From NCBI RefSeq assembly GCF_963678635.1, contig NC_087064.1:18278509-18342508 (forward strand): DNA of 64,000 nucleotides, read 5' to 3'. The notes beneath the pieces were generated by a model. The model saw only the letters and a program-made list of their open reading frames with translations, was not told the origin of the DNA and made no database searches. Source of the DNA: Symsagittifera roscoffensis (Eukaryota; Xenacoelomorpha; Acoela; Convolutidae). Positions within the stretch are counted from its first letter, which is position 1; every line of letters begins with the position of its first letter. The position numbers and the translations under genes are program-made. Positions 23,401 to 35,600 of this stretch are shown piece after piece.

Positions 23401-26086
23401 CCTTCGTACACTTATCATCATGCCTATTGCCTGTCCCCAGTCCAATTTAGTCGCCATCAAGAAAATCACGTCGGGCCAAAAGAGAGAACGGGACGTATAG
23501 AGATAATCGGAACTGGCCACAATCAGATACTTGGCAGCTTTCATATCTAAGGGATCATAAGCTGCAAACAGGCCGTCGCCTATTGGAGCCTTCAGTTTCC
23601 CATATCTCTTGTCATCTCCATCCACCGTCGTCGTTCGGGGGTAGTCCCTCGAATATTCGCCAGGCGTCTGACCGGGTGGTTTAGCAAACTGCCTGTACAT
23701 CTTGTGATGCTTGTTATTAGGCTTGTTATCTGCCTGAAACTTGCCCTTGCGAGCAGGTGGCGTCAGTTCCCGGGCTCTATGTCGGACGTCCGTAAGAGAC
23801 CGGGTATTCAAAGGTCCAAAGGTATTGTCCTGAGGCAACCCATTCAAGTCTGCGTGCCGGAGCGTAGTCGTGGAACTGAACTGCTCCTGCTCTGCTAGTA
23901 GCCAGTCCACGCCCGGTATCCGATATAGTCGCGACACTGTGGGACTCTCTCCGCCAGTCATTTTCATTGCGTCCTCCCGACACGTCAAGGTATTCATGTT
24001 CAACTTCGTTGACATGTCCGTCTTGTACTGTCCCCAATGACTAGGGTCTGATTGGTTCCAAAGCAGCACGCTGCCTGGTTCAACTCCCTCCGCTGGCACG
24101 GCGCTCGTAGACGGTCCGGCTGCTGAAGCAGGGTTTGCCATGGCAGGCGGGTCGTTCCTCCTAGACACGGTCTGGGAGTTATTCCTCTTCTGATCAGCTG
24201 ATCTCCCGAGTCGGCTTTCAAGCGGTTGTGTTCTGGGAGGAGGAGCAGTCCCTAGCCTCTCTCTTACGTTTGAGCTCGGAGCGACGGGTGCAGCTGCAGC
24301 CGTCTCCATTGCCAAGGGCCCTAGGCGGTTGACGAGGGATTCGGGCACGCTTGCCCTTATTCTATTTCCTCCGGTCGAGCTGGTCCGAGCCAGAGAACTG
24401 GTCGCCCTCGACTCCTGCTCCACTTCCCTCAATTGCGTCTGAAATACATCATTGACCCAGTGTCTCCCTCGTTGGGTGTTGAAATGTATTCCATCTCTGG
24501 TAAGCGCGATGTGATCAATCATGCGCAGCATGTTCTCGAGATCCAGAAGTCGCAGCTCGCCAGGGTTGTTTCTCACCAGACTGCGGATCATTTCCTTCCA
24601 CCGTGTCACGTTGCCATTCATGAAATCTGCCACTGTGGTGCCCACCAGCGGGTTTTGTGGTATCGTGCACAGCACTACAAGCCTGGGCCTGTACTTCTCC
24701 TTTAGTTCGTTCAAGAGGCATACCAATAGAGGCTCCCACTTGCTCTCCGGAGTCACTGGGGCTTGAGACGTCGTTGGTTCCCAGCATTATTACCAGTGTA
24801 TCCAGGTGATCTTCGCTCTGGAATTCCATCATCTTGATGACCTGAGCCACTGAGGCTCCTCCAAAGGACAGAGTGGTAGTCTGACCATAGACGAAGATCT
24901 CATTCAGATCCCTCACCAAACTGTCTCCTATGATCAAGTGGCGACTCCCTGGGAGAATTACCTGGTCGCTCGTAGCGGGGTTCCAGCTCATATCATTCAG
25001 GCAGGCTCGGGGATGCTCCGCGGCCACTTGCGTGAACTGATGACGTGCCATCAGATTCTTCCTAATGTCTACCACGCGGGACTTTTGAAAGGTTCCGCCA
25101 TGCGCAGTCCCCGAGGACGCTACCGTGCGGGGTGCTCGCTCCGAGCTATTGGCTGAATGATCACGACGTTGGGAAGGAACGATCCTACCCAATGTCCGCC
25201 CAGTGGTTCTGTTGATCTCATCCATTGCTGCTCTGGCCACTTGATTGAATGATTCTTGGAACTGAGGAGCGAGATAGGTGTCAGAAGGGTTGTCTGGAAG
25301 CAGACTGTTGTGTCTGCTGAGGAGCCTCGGGCCCTCTCGATGCACACGGCTCCTGTACTCTTGTCTTGGGGCGTGTGTCGCTGGATCCCTCCGAGGATTT
25401 CATTGTCGCCAGAACCTCCTGCGACACTTGGCTCACCTTTGCCACATACAGCTCCTTCAGGTGCTTTATTTCATCCTCCTTGTAGGCCACCTGCAGATCT
25501 TCGTATTTCTTTTTCCATTCGTCTCTTTCTCGAGCTATCGCTCTATACTCCTGGAGTTTGCACACAGCTCGCTCTGGTCTCTCTCCTTCTTCTCCAACGT
25601 CTCAATCGTCTCCGACGTCTGGATCTCTATTTCACTCACCCTCACTCTCTTCGGAGGAGGAGCGGCTGTTGGAGAGTCGACCGAATGTGACGGGCCTGGC
25701 CCATCACGTTGTCTTTTCGCTCCGATGAGCGGCTGCGCAGGTGGGACCGGTAAGGGCATCTCACCTAGCCGGTGGTCCCTCTGTTCACCTAGTCCTGGCT
25801 CACGAGCCAGGTCGTGGCCAGACATTTCTCCACGCCGCCATCTCATCAGTCGGTTTCGACCTCTCTCGGCGGTCCCGGACTCACCGAAGGCCAACATCAA
25901 CACGACTTCTGTAGGGCGATTCCCTTGACCCTCTCGTCCTAATGCATTGAGGAGCGCGACCACAAACATCGCCAGCCCCGGGTTTTCTCGTGTAAAATCG
26001 CAATTGATCAGCCGCTGATAAATCTCGTCTAGAGTCGCTCCTAGACTCGCTGAGAGGAATTCCATAAGTTCGTTCGTGTCACCCAT
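17484..26086 (-). pseudogene. Element A ORF2 (SGNH-hydrolase-containing protein), broken by frameshifts
   Basis: The reading frame runs through six overlapping open pieces: 26086-25535, 25565-25281, 25345-24515, 24756-21487, 21712-19967 and 20000-17484. Five small indels therefore break one ancestral ORF of about 2860 codons. The N-terminal module (TLDEIYQRL...) matches that of B ORF2. The SGNH domain spans the 25345-piece (HLIIGDSLVR; MLGTNDVS) and the 24756-piece (DGIHFN), so all catalytic motifs survive despite the frameshift between them. The second SGNH-like block (VVVAGSNDHLQSRG), the helical middle and the C-terminal module (C-x9-H-x-C-x4-C, then VPKCVRLARMS, CHCLAQTLWYP, LTHRNA) are all recognisable against B. 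It ends with TGA at 17484. No function can be assigned beyond the SGNH fold. Confidence 0.85.
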
Positions 26087-26561
26087 TTCTTATCGCGTTG
26101 ATTCTTGTTGTCGTGTAGTTTCTTCCTGGCTCGTTTGATTCAATGAATTCAATAAACAATTTCTGATCAATCAAAATCTAAAAAACAAGTCGCGACTTAA
26201 AACCATCATTTTTGGATAAAACATCATTCAACTCTTTAAAACTCCTCATTGAAATTCTCTTCTCAATCCTGTTTTAAAAATTTAGCACCAAAGTGTATCG
26301 TCCACCTGTACCTGCGTCAGGGTAGCACAATGAGCGCTGTCACCTTGATGACTTGGAGTACTCTAGGTCTTTTATGACACAAAACATAAAACATATCATA
26401 ACAATAACATAACACATAAACACATAAACATCCCACATCTATATTATCACAAAAAAAAACATAATCCCTAATATTGTACCTAAAACCTAATCCTAGTCTA
26501 AAACTTGACACTAATTCTTATCAAGTAACTTAATAAAACCACTTATCGCCAAATGCAATTC
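26087..26561 (-). promoter_or_regulatory. Element A ORF1-ORF2 spacer with candidate splice acceptor
   Basis: On the minus strand a run ending TTTTTTAG (AG at 26179-26178) lies 91 bases before the ORF2 ATG. It looks like a 3' splice site placed to make a spliced ORF2 mRNA. The equivalent spacer of B has a similar site. No internal promoter is evident. Confidence 0.4.
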
Positions 26562-28256
26562 CTAGCATATGCTCAGATAGTATTTTTTATGTAAGTAAGC
26601 CTCTATGTCAGTTTCTGAAAATATCACATGTACAAGTGCGTACAACTCTCTCGGATGTAGCTTTCCCCTATTAGGATCATATACTGGTAACGAGAGAGAG
26701 GTCACTCCTCTCTCAACCAAAAAATCCCTAAGTCGAGTCAAGGCCAATACCAAGCTCTTTGGATCTACGCGTTGTCTATCAGTGGCCTTGGTAACCAGGA
26801 AACACAAATGTTTCCCTGGTATCTGTGATGCAACAGGGGGCACGCTATCATCCCTCCCACACCAGGCCTCTGTTTCCATAAAAATTCGATGTTCTTATAC
26901 TCTCTTTTGAAATCAACCGCTAGTGCTGTTTTGAAGCTTACGTCCGCGGTTATCGCTATAGCGCACGTGCGTTCCGTGAGTATGAAATCGCTGTCCGTTA
27001 TGACGATATTGTTTGAATAATGGTTCGGTAGGTCAAAATACGATTCAAAAATTCGTCCAAAATGTGGCTTTTTAGCATTCTCGCCCTCTGTCTCTAGTTC
27101 TCCGGTTTCTCTTGCCGATTTCAATTTTTTTATTATCAGATTTTTGGTGTGGGTGAGTCCTACCCCCACTCCCCCGACAAAAATATCCATCGACGTCCCC
27201 GTCGATCGCCCAAAGTCTAGGAGATCGAGGTTGGATTGTGGAACACGTAGAGGACCATCTGGGGCGACCCAGTTGGACTCGGTATTGTCATGACTGACGT
27301 ATTTGATGCCGTCTTTATCGACGTCCCGAATCGTCAGGATCGTCTCTTTTGGATCTGTCGGCAGATCATGGAGCCATTCGAGCACCCGCAAGTTCGTTAG
27401 TTCTTGCTCATGAGTCTGTTCCGCTTCTGGTTCGAACTCCACTTCCGGTTCTGATCGATCGTCGATCCAATCCTGATCCATGTCATTCACCAAGTCGATT
27501 TCTTCTAGCACCGCCACTTCGTCCAGTCCTACCAGCGAGTCCATCATATCACTTACAACTATCCTGTCTACGACGAAATCCTCGCCGTACGGATTATTTT
27601 TCTTTTTGTTTTTTCCTCTCTTGCTCTGGCGTGTTTCCATGGTGATAGGAAAATCAGGCTGTATTCCTTTGTCAATTTCGATTTGTTCCGGGCAATCCCA
27701 GTCTTCCTCGGCATAAGGTAGAGTTTCATCGTCCACCTCTACTCGCTCGGTCAACTCCAAATCCAGTGGTAGGTCACAGTCGTCCACCACCTCATTCCCA
27801 TCGTTTTTGTCGCGAGTACCCCTTTCATTCACCTCACAAGCAGGATCCACTATCAAATAGTCTCCCTCTTGCATGTCCGCTGGGATGCACCAGTCCTCTG
27901 ACGAGGCATTGTGTGGTTTGATATTTTCGTAATAATTTCTTGGTTCCTTTTGGTGGAACCACTTCCTGGAACACCCAGACGTAGTCGCCAACTGAGTAGG
28001 CTTTTGCATAGGCTGTCCTTTTATCAAACCTCCTTTTTTGTCTAATTTGCGCTTGTTGCGTGTTCCTCCTGCATAAGTCATTGAGGTCCTGCTGTCTTCT
28101 AATAACATCCCGCACGTACGTTTGCGGTGCTGTTCTCCTCCCCTCATATTCAGGGTAGAAAAACGTCAACGGAAGCGCTTTTTCGTGACCCGTTAGCATC
28201 ATGTGCGGACTTATTCCCGTGGTGGAAGGCTCCGTGCTGTTGTAAGCACCCATCAC
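26562..28256 (-). pseudogene. Element A ORF1, 3' part: integrase C-terminus, acidic linker and macro-like domain
   Basis: Three pieces in shifting frames (28256-27834, 28147-26765, 26879-26562) encode, in order, the end of the integrase (GAYNSTEPSTTGIS, then the WVFQ...PPKGTKK region; the GPF/Y module is damaged), the NYYENIKPHN block, an acidic linker, and a macro-domain-like C-terminus ending LHKKYYLSIC before TAG. It aligns with residues from about 2350 to the end of B ORF1. Frameshifts lie near 27930 and 26860. In the macro-like part the residue matching the OARD1/TARG1 catalytic Lys is kept (LVTKATDR), whereas B has Arg there. Confidence 0.82.
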
Positions 28257-28330
28257 TGCAAGAAAACACCTCCTCCAGCCTCTCTATATGGTCTTCTAAG
28301 GTTGGTGTTGCAATCACGACATCATCGATA
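28257..28330 (-). pseudogene. Left end of the duplicated RT fragment of element A
   Basis: These 74 bases match 54387-54460 of the RT gene of A almost perfectly (the DDVVIATPTLEDHIERL region). They join the integrase C-terminus at a tgcaag microhomology. The other part of the fragment is 51276-51879; B separates the two. Confidence 0.88.
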
Positions 28331-29237
28331 TGTAACATTCGTCTACTACAGTCACACATGAGGCTTAAGAAAAATAGGCCCTATAACCACTGGCTCAAGG
28401 GTCAGGGACACTATCTCTTGTGTTTTTCTACCTCAAGAACGGTCGGAGCCAGTTCGGTTCGCTTGTGACATGAGACTACGACCCGTTACAGCTTAAAGGC
28501 TACTACTAAAATATCCCCCCACTCTAGAATTAGAAACGTCCCCATACTTAGGTCTCTAGATACCCAAAATACATGAACGCCGTTAAAAACCGGGTTGGAA
28601 CAATCCGTTAAGTTACTTTTTATTAGACAGTGGAACTTTGATCCATTTCAGATGGATCAACCTAAAACTCGCCTTACCTCAACATAACAATCATAAAACA
28701 CACTCTAGAAATTTAAATTAAGGACTCACATGTTGATGCGCTCAAGCACAGGAAGTAATTAAATGGGTGAGCAACTCTAGAATTAACTAAGGTAACTAGA
28801 TAAGTTCAATGTTTATCAGTTTGAATGGTAAGGGTAAGTTTGAACTCAAGAACGAAGTTTTATGTGGACCATTGGGACACTCAAGCTGTCCACCTTTCCG
28901 TCGAAGGTTCACTCTGGTCCAGTTCGAATAATTACTCTCTCGGGAATACTCTGTCTTCTATTTCAGATAGGACAGCTCTACTCTTGTTCACTATGATGGA
29001 AATTGCGAATTGCAATTTCACACTCGTTTTTATCTGACAACTTTCCCGCAATTGTTCTAAAATTGTTCTCAAATTGTTCTCAAATTGTTCTCTTTTCTTT
29101 TTCTGATTTTCAGTTCTCGCGAGAAAATCGTGCATGACATGTTCCATTCGAAATTTTAAAAATTTAAATTTCACTCCAAAATCAAGTGTTTTCTGCTCTT
29201 CTCAAGGTCAAACTTCCAAATATGACCGACTGGCACA
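28331..29237 (-). repeat. 3' LTR of element B
   Basis: 907 bp; on the minus strand it starts TGTGCCAGTCGG and ends GAATGTTACA. It is preceded by TCCGGGGAGTA. Near its 5' end is a short tandem array (gaacaattt repeated three to four times, about 29052-29095). It differs from the 5' LTR at two positions. Confidence 0.95.
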
Positions 29238-29667
29238 TACTCCCCGGACTCGAGATCGATGTCCTCATCGCGCGCTGTCTTCTGCCAGTGAGTCCCAGAA
29301 AAACCGAGTGTTGCTCAAGATACAGTGCCAGTGGTCATTTACAGAAGTTTGCAGCAGATTTAAGATTATCCACACCCCAAAATTCACGACCATTTAAAAT
29401 TTTCACACTATTGCTAAACAGCAACCAAAATCTGCATTTACCTGCACCTTTGAATTTTCGCTTTTCAAGCCAATCATTTTAAAATCTCTTTTGTCCTATT
29501 CAATCAGGAAATTGTCATGCAGCATTTCGATTTATATAATAGATATAGTATATTAGTAACAATATTTGCTTTGTTAAAATTTCTTTTTCGTGAATCCAAG
29601 TTTCACTCGGATTCACACTCAAGCCCCCTTTCCCTCTCAAGACTCAAGATCCATCCGATTTGCCCAT
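29238..29667 (-). other. Element B 3' untranslated region with polypurine-like tract
   Basis: 430 bp between the ORF2 stop and the 3' LTR. The last bases (GAGTCCGGGGAGTA on the minus strand) are shared in their final 11 positions with element A and probably form the plus-strand priming tract. No gene. Confidence 0.65.
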
Positions 29668-32600
29668 TCATCTCGTACTCTTCGCCTTGGAGGTACTGCA
29701 TCCTGAAGTGCTAGATGCGGCAAACTGTCTCAACAGTTCCTCTTCATCATCGGAACTAATCACAATCTCCTCCCAAGCCTTCAGCTGTTCATAGGATCGC
29801 ATCCATTCTCTCTGCTCCTGCAATCTCTTTGCTTGGTTGGGTAGTGCCTTCACCCTAGCTTCTCGGTTCAAGCAAAAGGAGTTGTGCAGGCTCAAGCTCA
29901 CGTTCTTCGCCAGGTCTTCCTCTAGTATCGACTCCCTCGCTTTGGTATTGTCTCTAGACATCTTACCCACTCTCTTCCATCCCGTCGTGATCGCATTACG
30001 ATGGGTTAGCAGGGGTCTCTTGAAAGCTTCCGGCCCAATCTCGGCCTGGAACTGTCGATACTCCTTTTGATGTTTTCTCATGTGATCTTTCGTTGCCCTG
30101 TACAACCAAGACGTCAGTGTCGCCCGAAACCATGGAAAGTACCTCAAGCGACTCCATACGTGCCTGACTTCCGTCGGTATGGCGAATACTTTGCACGCAG
30201 TCTCAAACAACTCGAGTCTCCTGCTGTAGTCTATCGCGTATATTGACTCAGCCGTTGGCGTCGTCGCCTCCCGATACTTCGTTATATTCTCTTCTATCCA
30301 TCTCAGAGCTAACATCGTACTCACTACTAAGAGCGTCACCTTCTGCCGGTGATCCGGTAGTCCGATCGACCGAATCTCTTCCACATCCCACACCAGGCAA
30401 AGGTTCTTGTGATCTGGATACCACACCGTTTGTGCCAAACAGTGGCATGGGCATTCCCCATGAGAGATCTCAATGCTCCTGAGATTACGCTCCCCTGAGG
30501 CTTCCAAGAGAGGCTCAAGCTCCATCATTTTCTCGTGCATCGTGTCGTTGTCTTCCAGGTTCGGAGTACTTCCCACAGGTTTCTCGATCACGTTTTGTCT
30601 CTCGTGATCGCTTGTGTTTTCTCTTTCCAACTTCAGAAGATCTTCTCCCCAGATTTCGCTTAAGTCATCTCTCAATTCTTTTGGTACTGTCCCTTTGATT
30701 TTTCTCAACAACTTGTGCGAGTGATGCGACATCCGAGCCAACCTCACGCACTTGGGCACTGAGAAGGCCTTGTCCACCAGTATTCTCTGGCTGGACACTT
30801 CCACCATCGCCATGTGTAGCGGGTAGTGACTTCCGCACAAGTTGGCCATCATTGACCCTATCAGCGATTTCGCGTTCAATGGCAAGCCATAAGCTTCGCT
30901 CAGGGGAAATCCCATTTCCGCCTCAAGACCAACTTTCCAGCTCCGGATGTGTTTTTGAGTCACCTGCAACACCCCGGGCCATGATTCTACGCTCAACGCC
31001 GTCACTAAATGATGTTCAGACTCCAGTCTCTCCAGTGCCTGCAGACCACACATTCTCGAGAAGAATCCGAGAGCTGTCGCTATATTCACCGTGGTTCTCG
31101 CGTAACATTCCGCTATTATTTGCACTTCACTTTTCTCCCTTTCTGTGATGTCTTCGAACCAAGTGACCAGGTCTTCTTTTTGAAACGACAGTATTCTGAC
31201 GCATGACCGTCCATCGCAGATGTGCTCTCCGTTCCCACACGTCGAATCCAGACAGCTACCCGGCTCCAATTTCTTCGCTGACCCGGGGTCGCTCGTCCTT
31301 TCGCTTGGCTCTTGCATCTGGGGTGTGATTAGCTTATGTAGCACACTCAACTTCGCCAGATCTTCATCTTCCGTTGGTGCTAACCTCACTCGCTCGGTGG
31401 TTTCCTCGATTAGACTCGCATGGGGATGTGGACACCAGGAGGGTCTTAGTAGCTTCCATATCACTCCCAAGTTCGTGGTTAACAAGCCATCTCCACCGCC
31501 CATGCTCACTTCAACTCTCTTGTTTGAGCGCGGTATGCTCATCACCTCTGGTGTTTTCTCAAGAATCAGGCCCAGGCTCGACCCCTCTTTCTCCACCGCG
31601 TCTATCTCCATTATCCTTTCTGTCCAAAACTTCAGTAGCTCCGCTACCTCATGGTTTCTGTGGGCTCCTCCAGCTTCCGAGTCTAAGAAGGGATTGTAGG
31701 CTATTCCCATCACTCCAGACACATATTGGTATTCCCCCTTCTCACTGAGTCTCGAGTACTGTTCTGACGAGGCCAGGTTACGGTGAACATCATGTTCTTC
31801 CTCGAACTTCTTATTAGAGAACCTCCGTACCTCGTCCAGCTTTCGATGGTTCTCTAAGGATAGTCTGGAACCATCTTCTTTCTCTATTCCTGTACTCTGA
31901 TATACGTTCAAGATGATCGTTGAGACTCTTCTCTCCATGGTCTTACTTCCACTTGCTCTCTGGTGGCATGCCAGGATGGTGCTATCAGACATCATTGACA
32001 TTGTCCATCTCAAGAAACATGTGGCATCTTTTCTTCTAGCCAGGCTCAAGCCTGAATTGTCCCTGGCCACGTGTTGCATCAGTGCCTGATACACCTCTAG
32101 CTTCTTGCTTCCCAACTTCAGCCTGTCATACGAGGTCAATGTCTCCAACTCTACTCCCACCAGACTCCAGGTGAACATTAATTGTCCCGCAGTTCTAACG
32201 AAGGGATTCGCCATTAGTGGCGGTGCTGATGAGGATGTTCTCATCGCCTCTTCAAAATGATCCTTCAACAAACTCTGCCAGGACCTCTTCAGATGACTTG
32301 CCATCTCTATCTTATTAACCTCGGCTTTTTGCTGGGTGGCCCAATTGCGTCGCCTGCGAGCTATTCCACTGTCCAACTTCTTCAAGCAGTCCTCCATTTC
32401 CTTCAATGTTTCGAGGGCCACCCACCACGTCCGGGAAGTGTTCCTCGTCTTGTTCCTCTCCAATGGATCACTCGTCACTTGTTTGCCCATGTCCTGATGT
32501 GCCTTCGAGATCCATTCTTTGCCGATCTCCACTTCCCCTACCTGTCCGTTCGTTGAACCTCTCTTCACGTTTACCTTCTGAGGCTTGAAGTCTTCTTCTG

Positions 32601-35600
32601 ACGTAGAACTGGTGGAAACCTCTATTTCCTTTTCTACTTCAAGTGGTTTCCTGAGCTCCGAGCTGTTCTTGTATGCCGCCGTCTTGCATCGGGCCAAAAC
32701 GATGGGCGCCGTCTCTCTCAAGTTCCCTTCCGAAACAGCATCCACTGAAGGACTACCCCATCCTTCCACTTCTCTCTTCCTCTTGCGAGTCTTCACATCT
32801 CTGCTCGAGGGTGTTGTGGCTATCATCATTGATTCGACCTCTCCATCCACTCCTTCCAACTCTTGCCTCCCCCCTGCTCGAGCCTTAAGGATATTAGTAC
32901 TCTTAATCATATTACTAGTCCCAACCTTATCCCTTTTTATATCATCAACCATTTTATCCACAGTTTTTTGTTTCAGAGTAGAGCTGTCCTCACATTTCTC
33001 TTTTCTAGTCTTCGATCGTGCGTTCCTCAGCTCCACTAGCTTGTTCAGCAGCTCTTTTCTTGCTTTCTCATCCAGGCCCGTTCCTATCAGGAGCGGTTCC
33101 CCGAATCTCACTACTGCGTCCCACAGTTCCTTCTTGAACTTGTCCAGCGTCGTCTCGCTGCCCACTTCTCGATTGAATTCCTCCAGGAACTCCTGCCAAG
33201 CGTCATCCTCGAGAGATCCCAAGAATATGTCCCTGTTCCCTTCGAACGTGTTCTTCCCCCTTTCCTCCGAGCTCAAGAGTAACATCCCCATATTGAAGGT
33301 CTCACCTGCCAATGGCAACTCTAGGTTCTTCCGCGGGGACGGGTTCAGAGGTGGTGTGGCAGTATCTGCCCAATTCTCTTCGCTCAAGTCTTTCAACAGC
33401 TCTTGAGTGGTGAGTTCCTCCCCTGATGGCCCTGGTTCAGGTGTATTCCCCACCTCCATGTCTTCTCCAGCTTCACTGAGAGTTTCATCCATACTCTCTT
33501 CCTCTGATTCATTTCTTCTTCTCTCGAGAATTCTTTTGAATCGATCCTCAACGGGTCCACTCCTCTTGTCTCCAGGCGTGTCTACAGACAGTGGTGACGG
33601 TGTCGTAGGATCCAGCTTTTTATATTCCGTCAGGGCTACATGCAGTTGACCTGCTGCATCTAGTTCTGTTCCCTCCTGTGTCACTTCTACTTGTTCCAAG
33701 CCATAGGGTGCCTTGTATTTTCTCGTGGCAAATTTCATGTCGTCCACCAGTGCGACGTGCCCCTCCATCACGATCATCCTGCCATCATCCCATATGGGCA
33801 ACATGTTCTCAAGTCCCTCCTTCTCAAGAGTTCTCAAGACCTTCCTCACCTCATACCCTGGGGGCTGCGAACCTCTACTCTTTTTCGCTTGCGTCGTCCA
33901 CGAGTTTACCTTCATCTCGCTGGTATGGAAGTAGACCGCCGCCGTGTAGCCAATGAACAGGGGGTCCCAGCCATCAGTGAAATCCTTCTGCATTTCCTCC
34001 GCCGTCATCCTCGCCATTATGGAGGGAACCACCAAGGGACTATTCATTCCCAAGGTCATCCTCCTGACTGTCGGGAACTCAGGCATGGTGGCTGGTAGGA
34101 TCTCTTTCTCCATTATGGCCTCCAGCTCCCTCTTGACTAGTGCAAAGCACTCCTTCCAGGCGGGGATTCTCAAGACTTCTCGTCCGTTGGCCGTCAATGG
34201 GTTTAGGTTCCAAAACTTTGGATACATTTCAATGGGGCCCTCTCGCTTGCCTCCCATTCTGCATTGCATTTGTCCCCTGAAGTTGCACACCATCATCTCA
34301 GCATCTTTCACTTTTCCGAAGAGTACCGTGTTGCTCATACGCGCCCTGAGCACCTCCTGCTGACACCAATTCAGCGCTGTACCATCCAGTACGCTGATGA
34401 GACTCAAGTGCGTCACCGAGTGACGATACGTTATCACCAGGGGATCCGGAAACGCGTACGTCACTGCTGGACCATAGATGCAGGTCACCACCTCCTCTAG
34501 ACCCCGGATTATCCCCATTGGGTCCGACCTCATTGCCAGGCACAGGTCCGTCAACAGAGGCATCCCTCTGTTCGCCTTCTCCCATTCTTCTCTCGAGGTT
34601 GGGTTCTCATCTTCACCCGTCATGTATCGATTCTGCATCATGAGGTATTGCACCAGCAGTGTCTTCAACCCTGCGGCACACTTGTAGGAGCTGGTTTCAG
34701 TGCTCGTGTGGACTCTCCCCATAGACAGAGGTTCTCCATATTCCATTAACCGATGAAACGACACCAATTCCCCATGGGTCAAGAGTATTAGTGCCAGATA
34801 CCCATCAACTCGAAGTGTCTCCACTCCTCGACTAAACATGTATGCTGGGCCCATGTTGAACAAGTACCTGGGGTAGACCAAATACAGGGCCAAGAGCAGG
34901 CTGATGGGCATGCCCAGTATCTCCTGCACGAAGGCTCCGAAGATAGTCGCCGTGGTGCCGAACACTCCTGCCAAGAATTCTCTCTCCCAGCAAGGACTCA
35001 AGAACTTGAGAATCTCGTAATCTCTCCTAGTCTTCAATTCGCCGTTGGCGTGCTCTCTCCAAAATCCTCCAATCGTCACTTCATTGGCGGCCGAGACAAA
35101 TCTAGCCACCGTCATGTCTCTCGTTTCAGCTAGCTCCAGTTGCTTCTCTAGAAAACTCCAGATTTGTTTCACGAGGAGTGGTGCTTCCTCCCTCGTTTTA
35201 TTCGTGACGTTCTCCAGCCTTGGTGTCAGGAATGGCCACCAGCCATTCTCTTGAGTCAAGCGATATTTCATCGAATCTAACTGTTTCTCCGTCTCGACCA
35301 CATTTCTTCTCTCGTTGCTGGGACCTCTAGTCCTGCTGGTGGAATTTGCGACTTTCACATCCATACTCCGGAACCACAGGCTGGCCGTCAACTGGTTTAT
35401 CGCCGTGTGGTCGTCCCCGATGACTGGGCTGAACTTGAGTTGTCTAGCAAAGTTCGATATCTCTAGCAAGAGTACCTCATCCAATACAATCAGGACGTCG
35501 GCCAGTCCGTAAAAGCCCCTCAGTGCATGAGATATGTCAGCCCATGCCGCCGGCAATTCTGATTTGTAAAGCCTCAAGTTCAATGGCTCCAGCTCTCGAT

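Noticed and set aside
28932-29174. 80-aa ORF inside the B LTR, repeated in the other LTR at 50970-51212
   Set aside because: It is identical only because the LTRs are identical; the A LTR has no equivalent and it overlaps a small tandem repeat.
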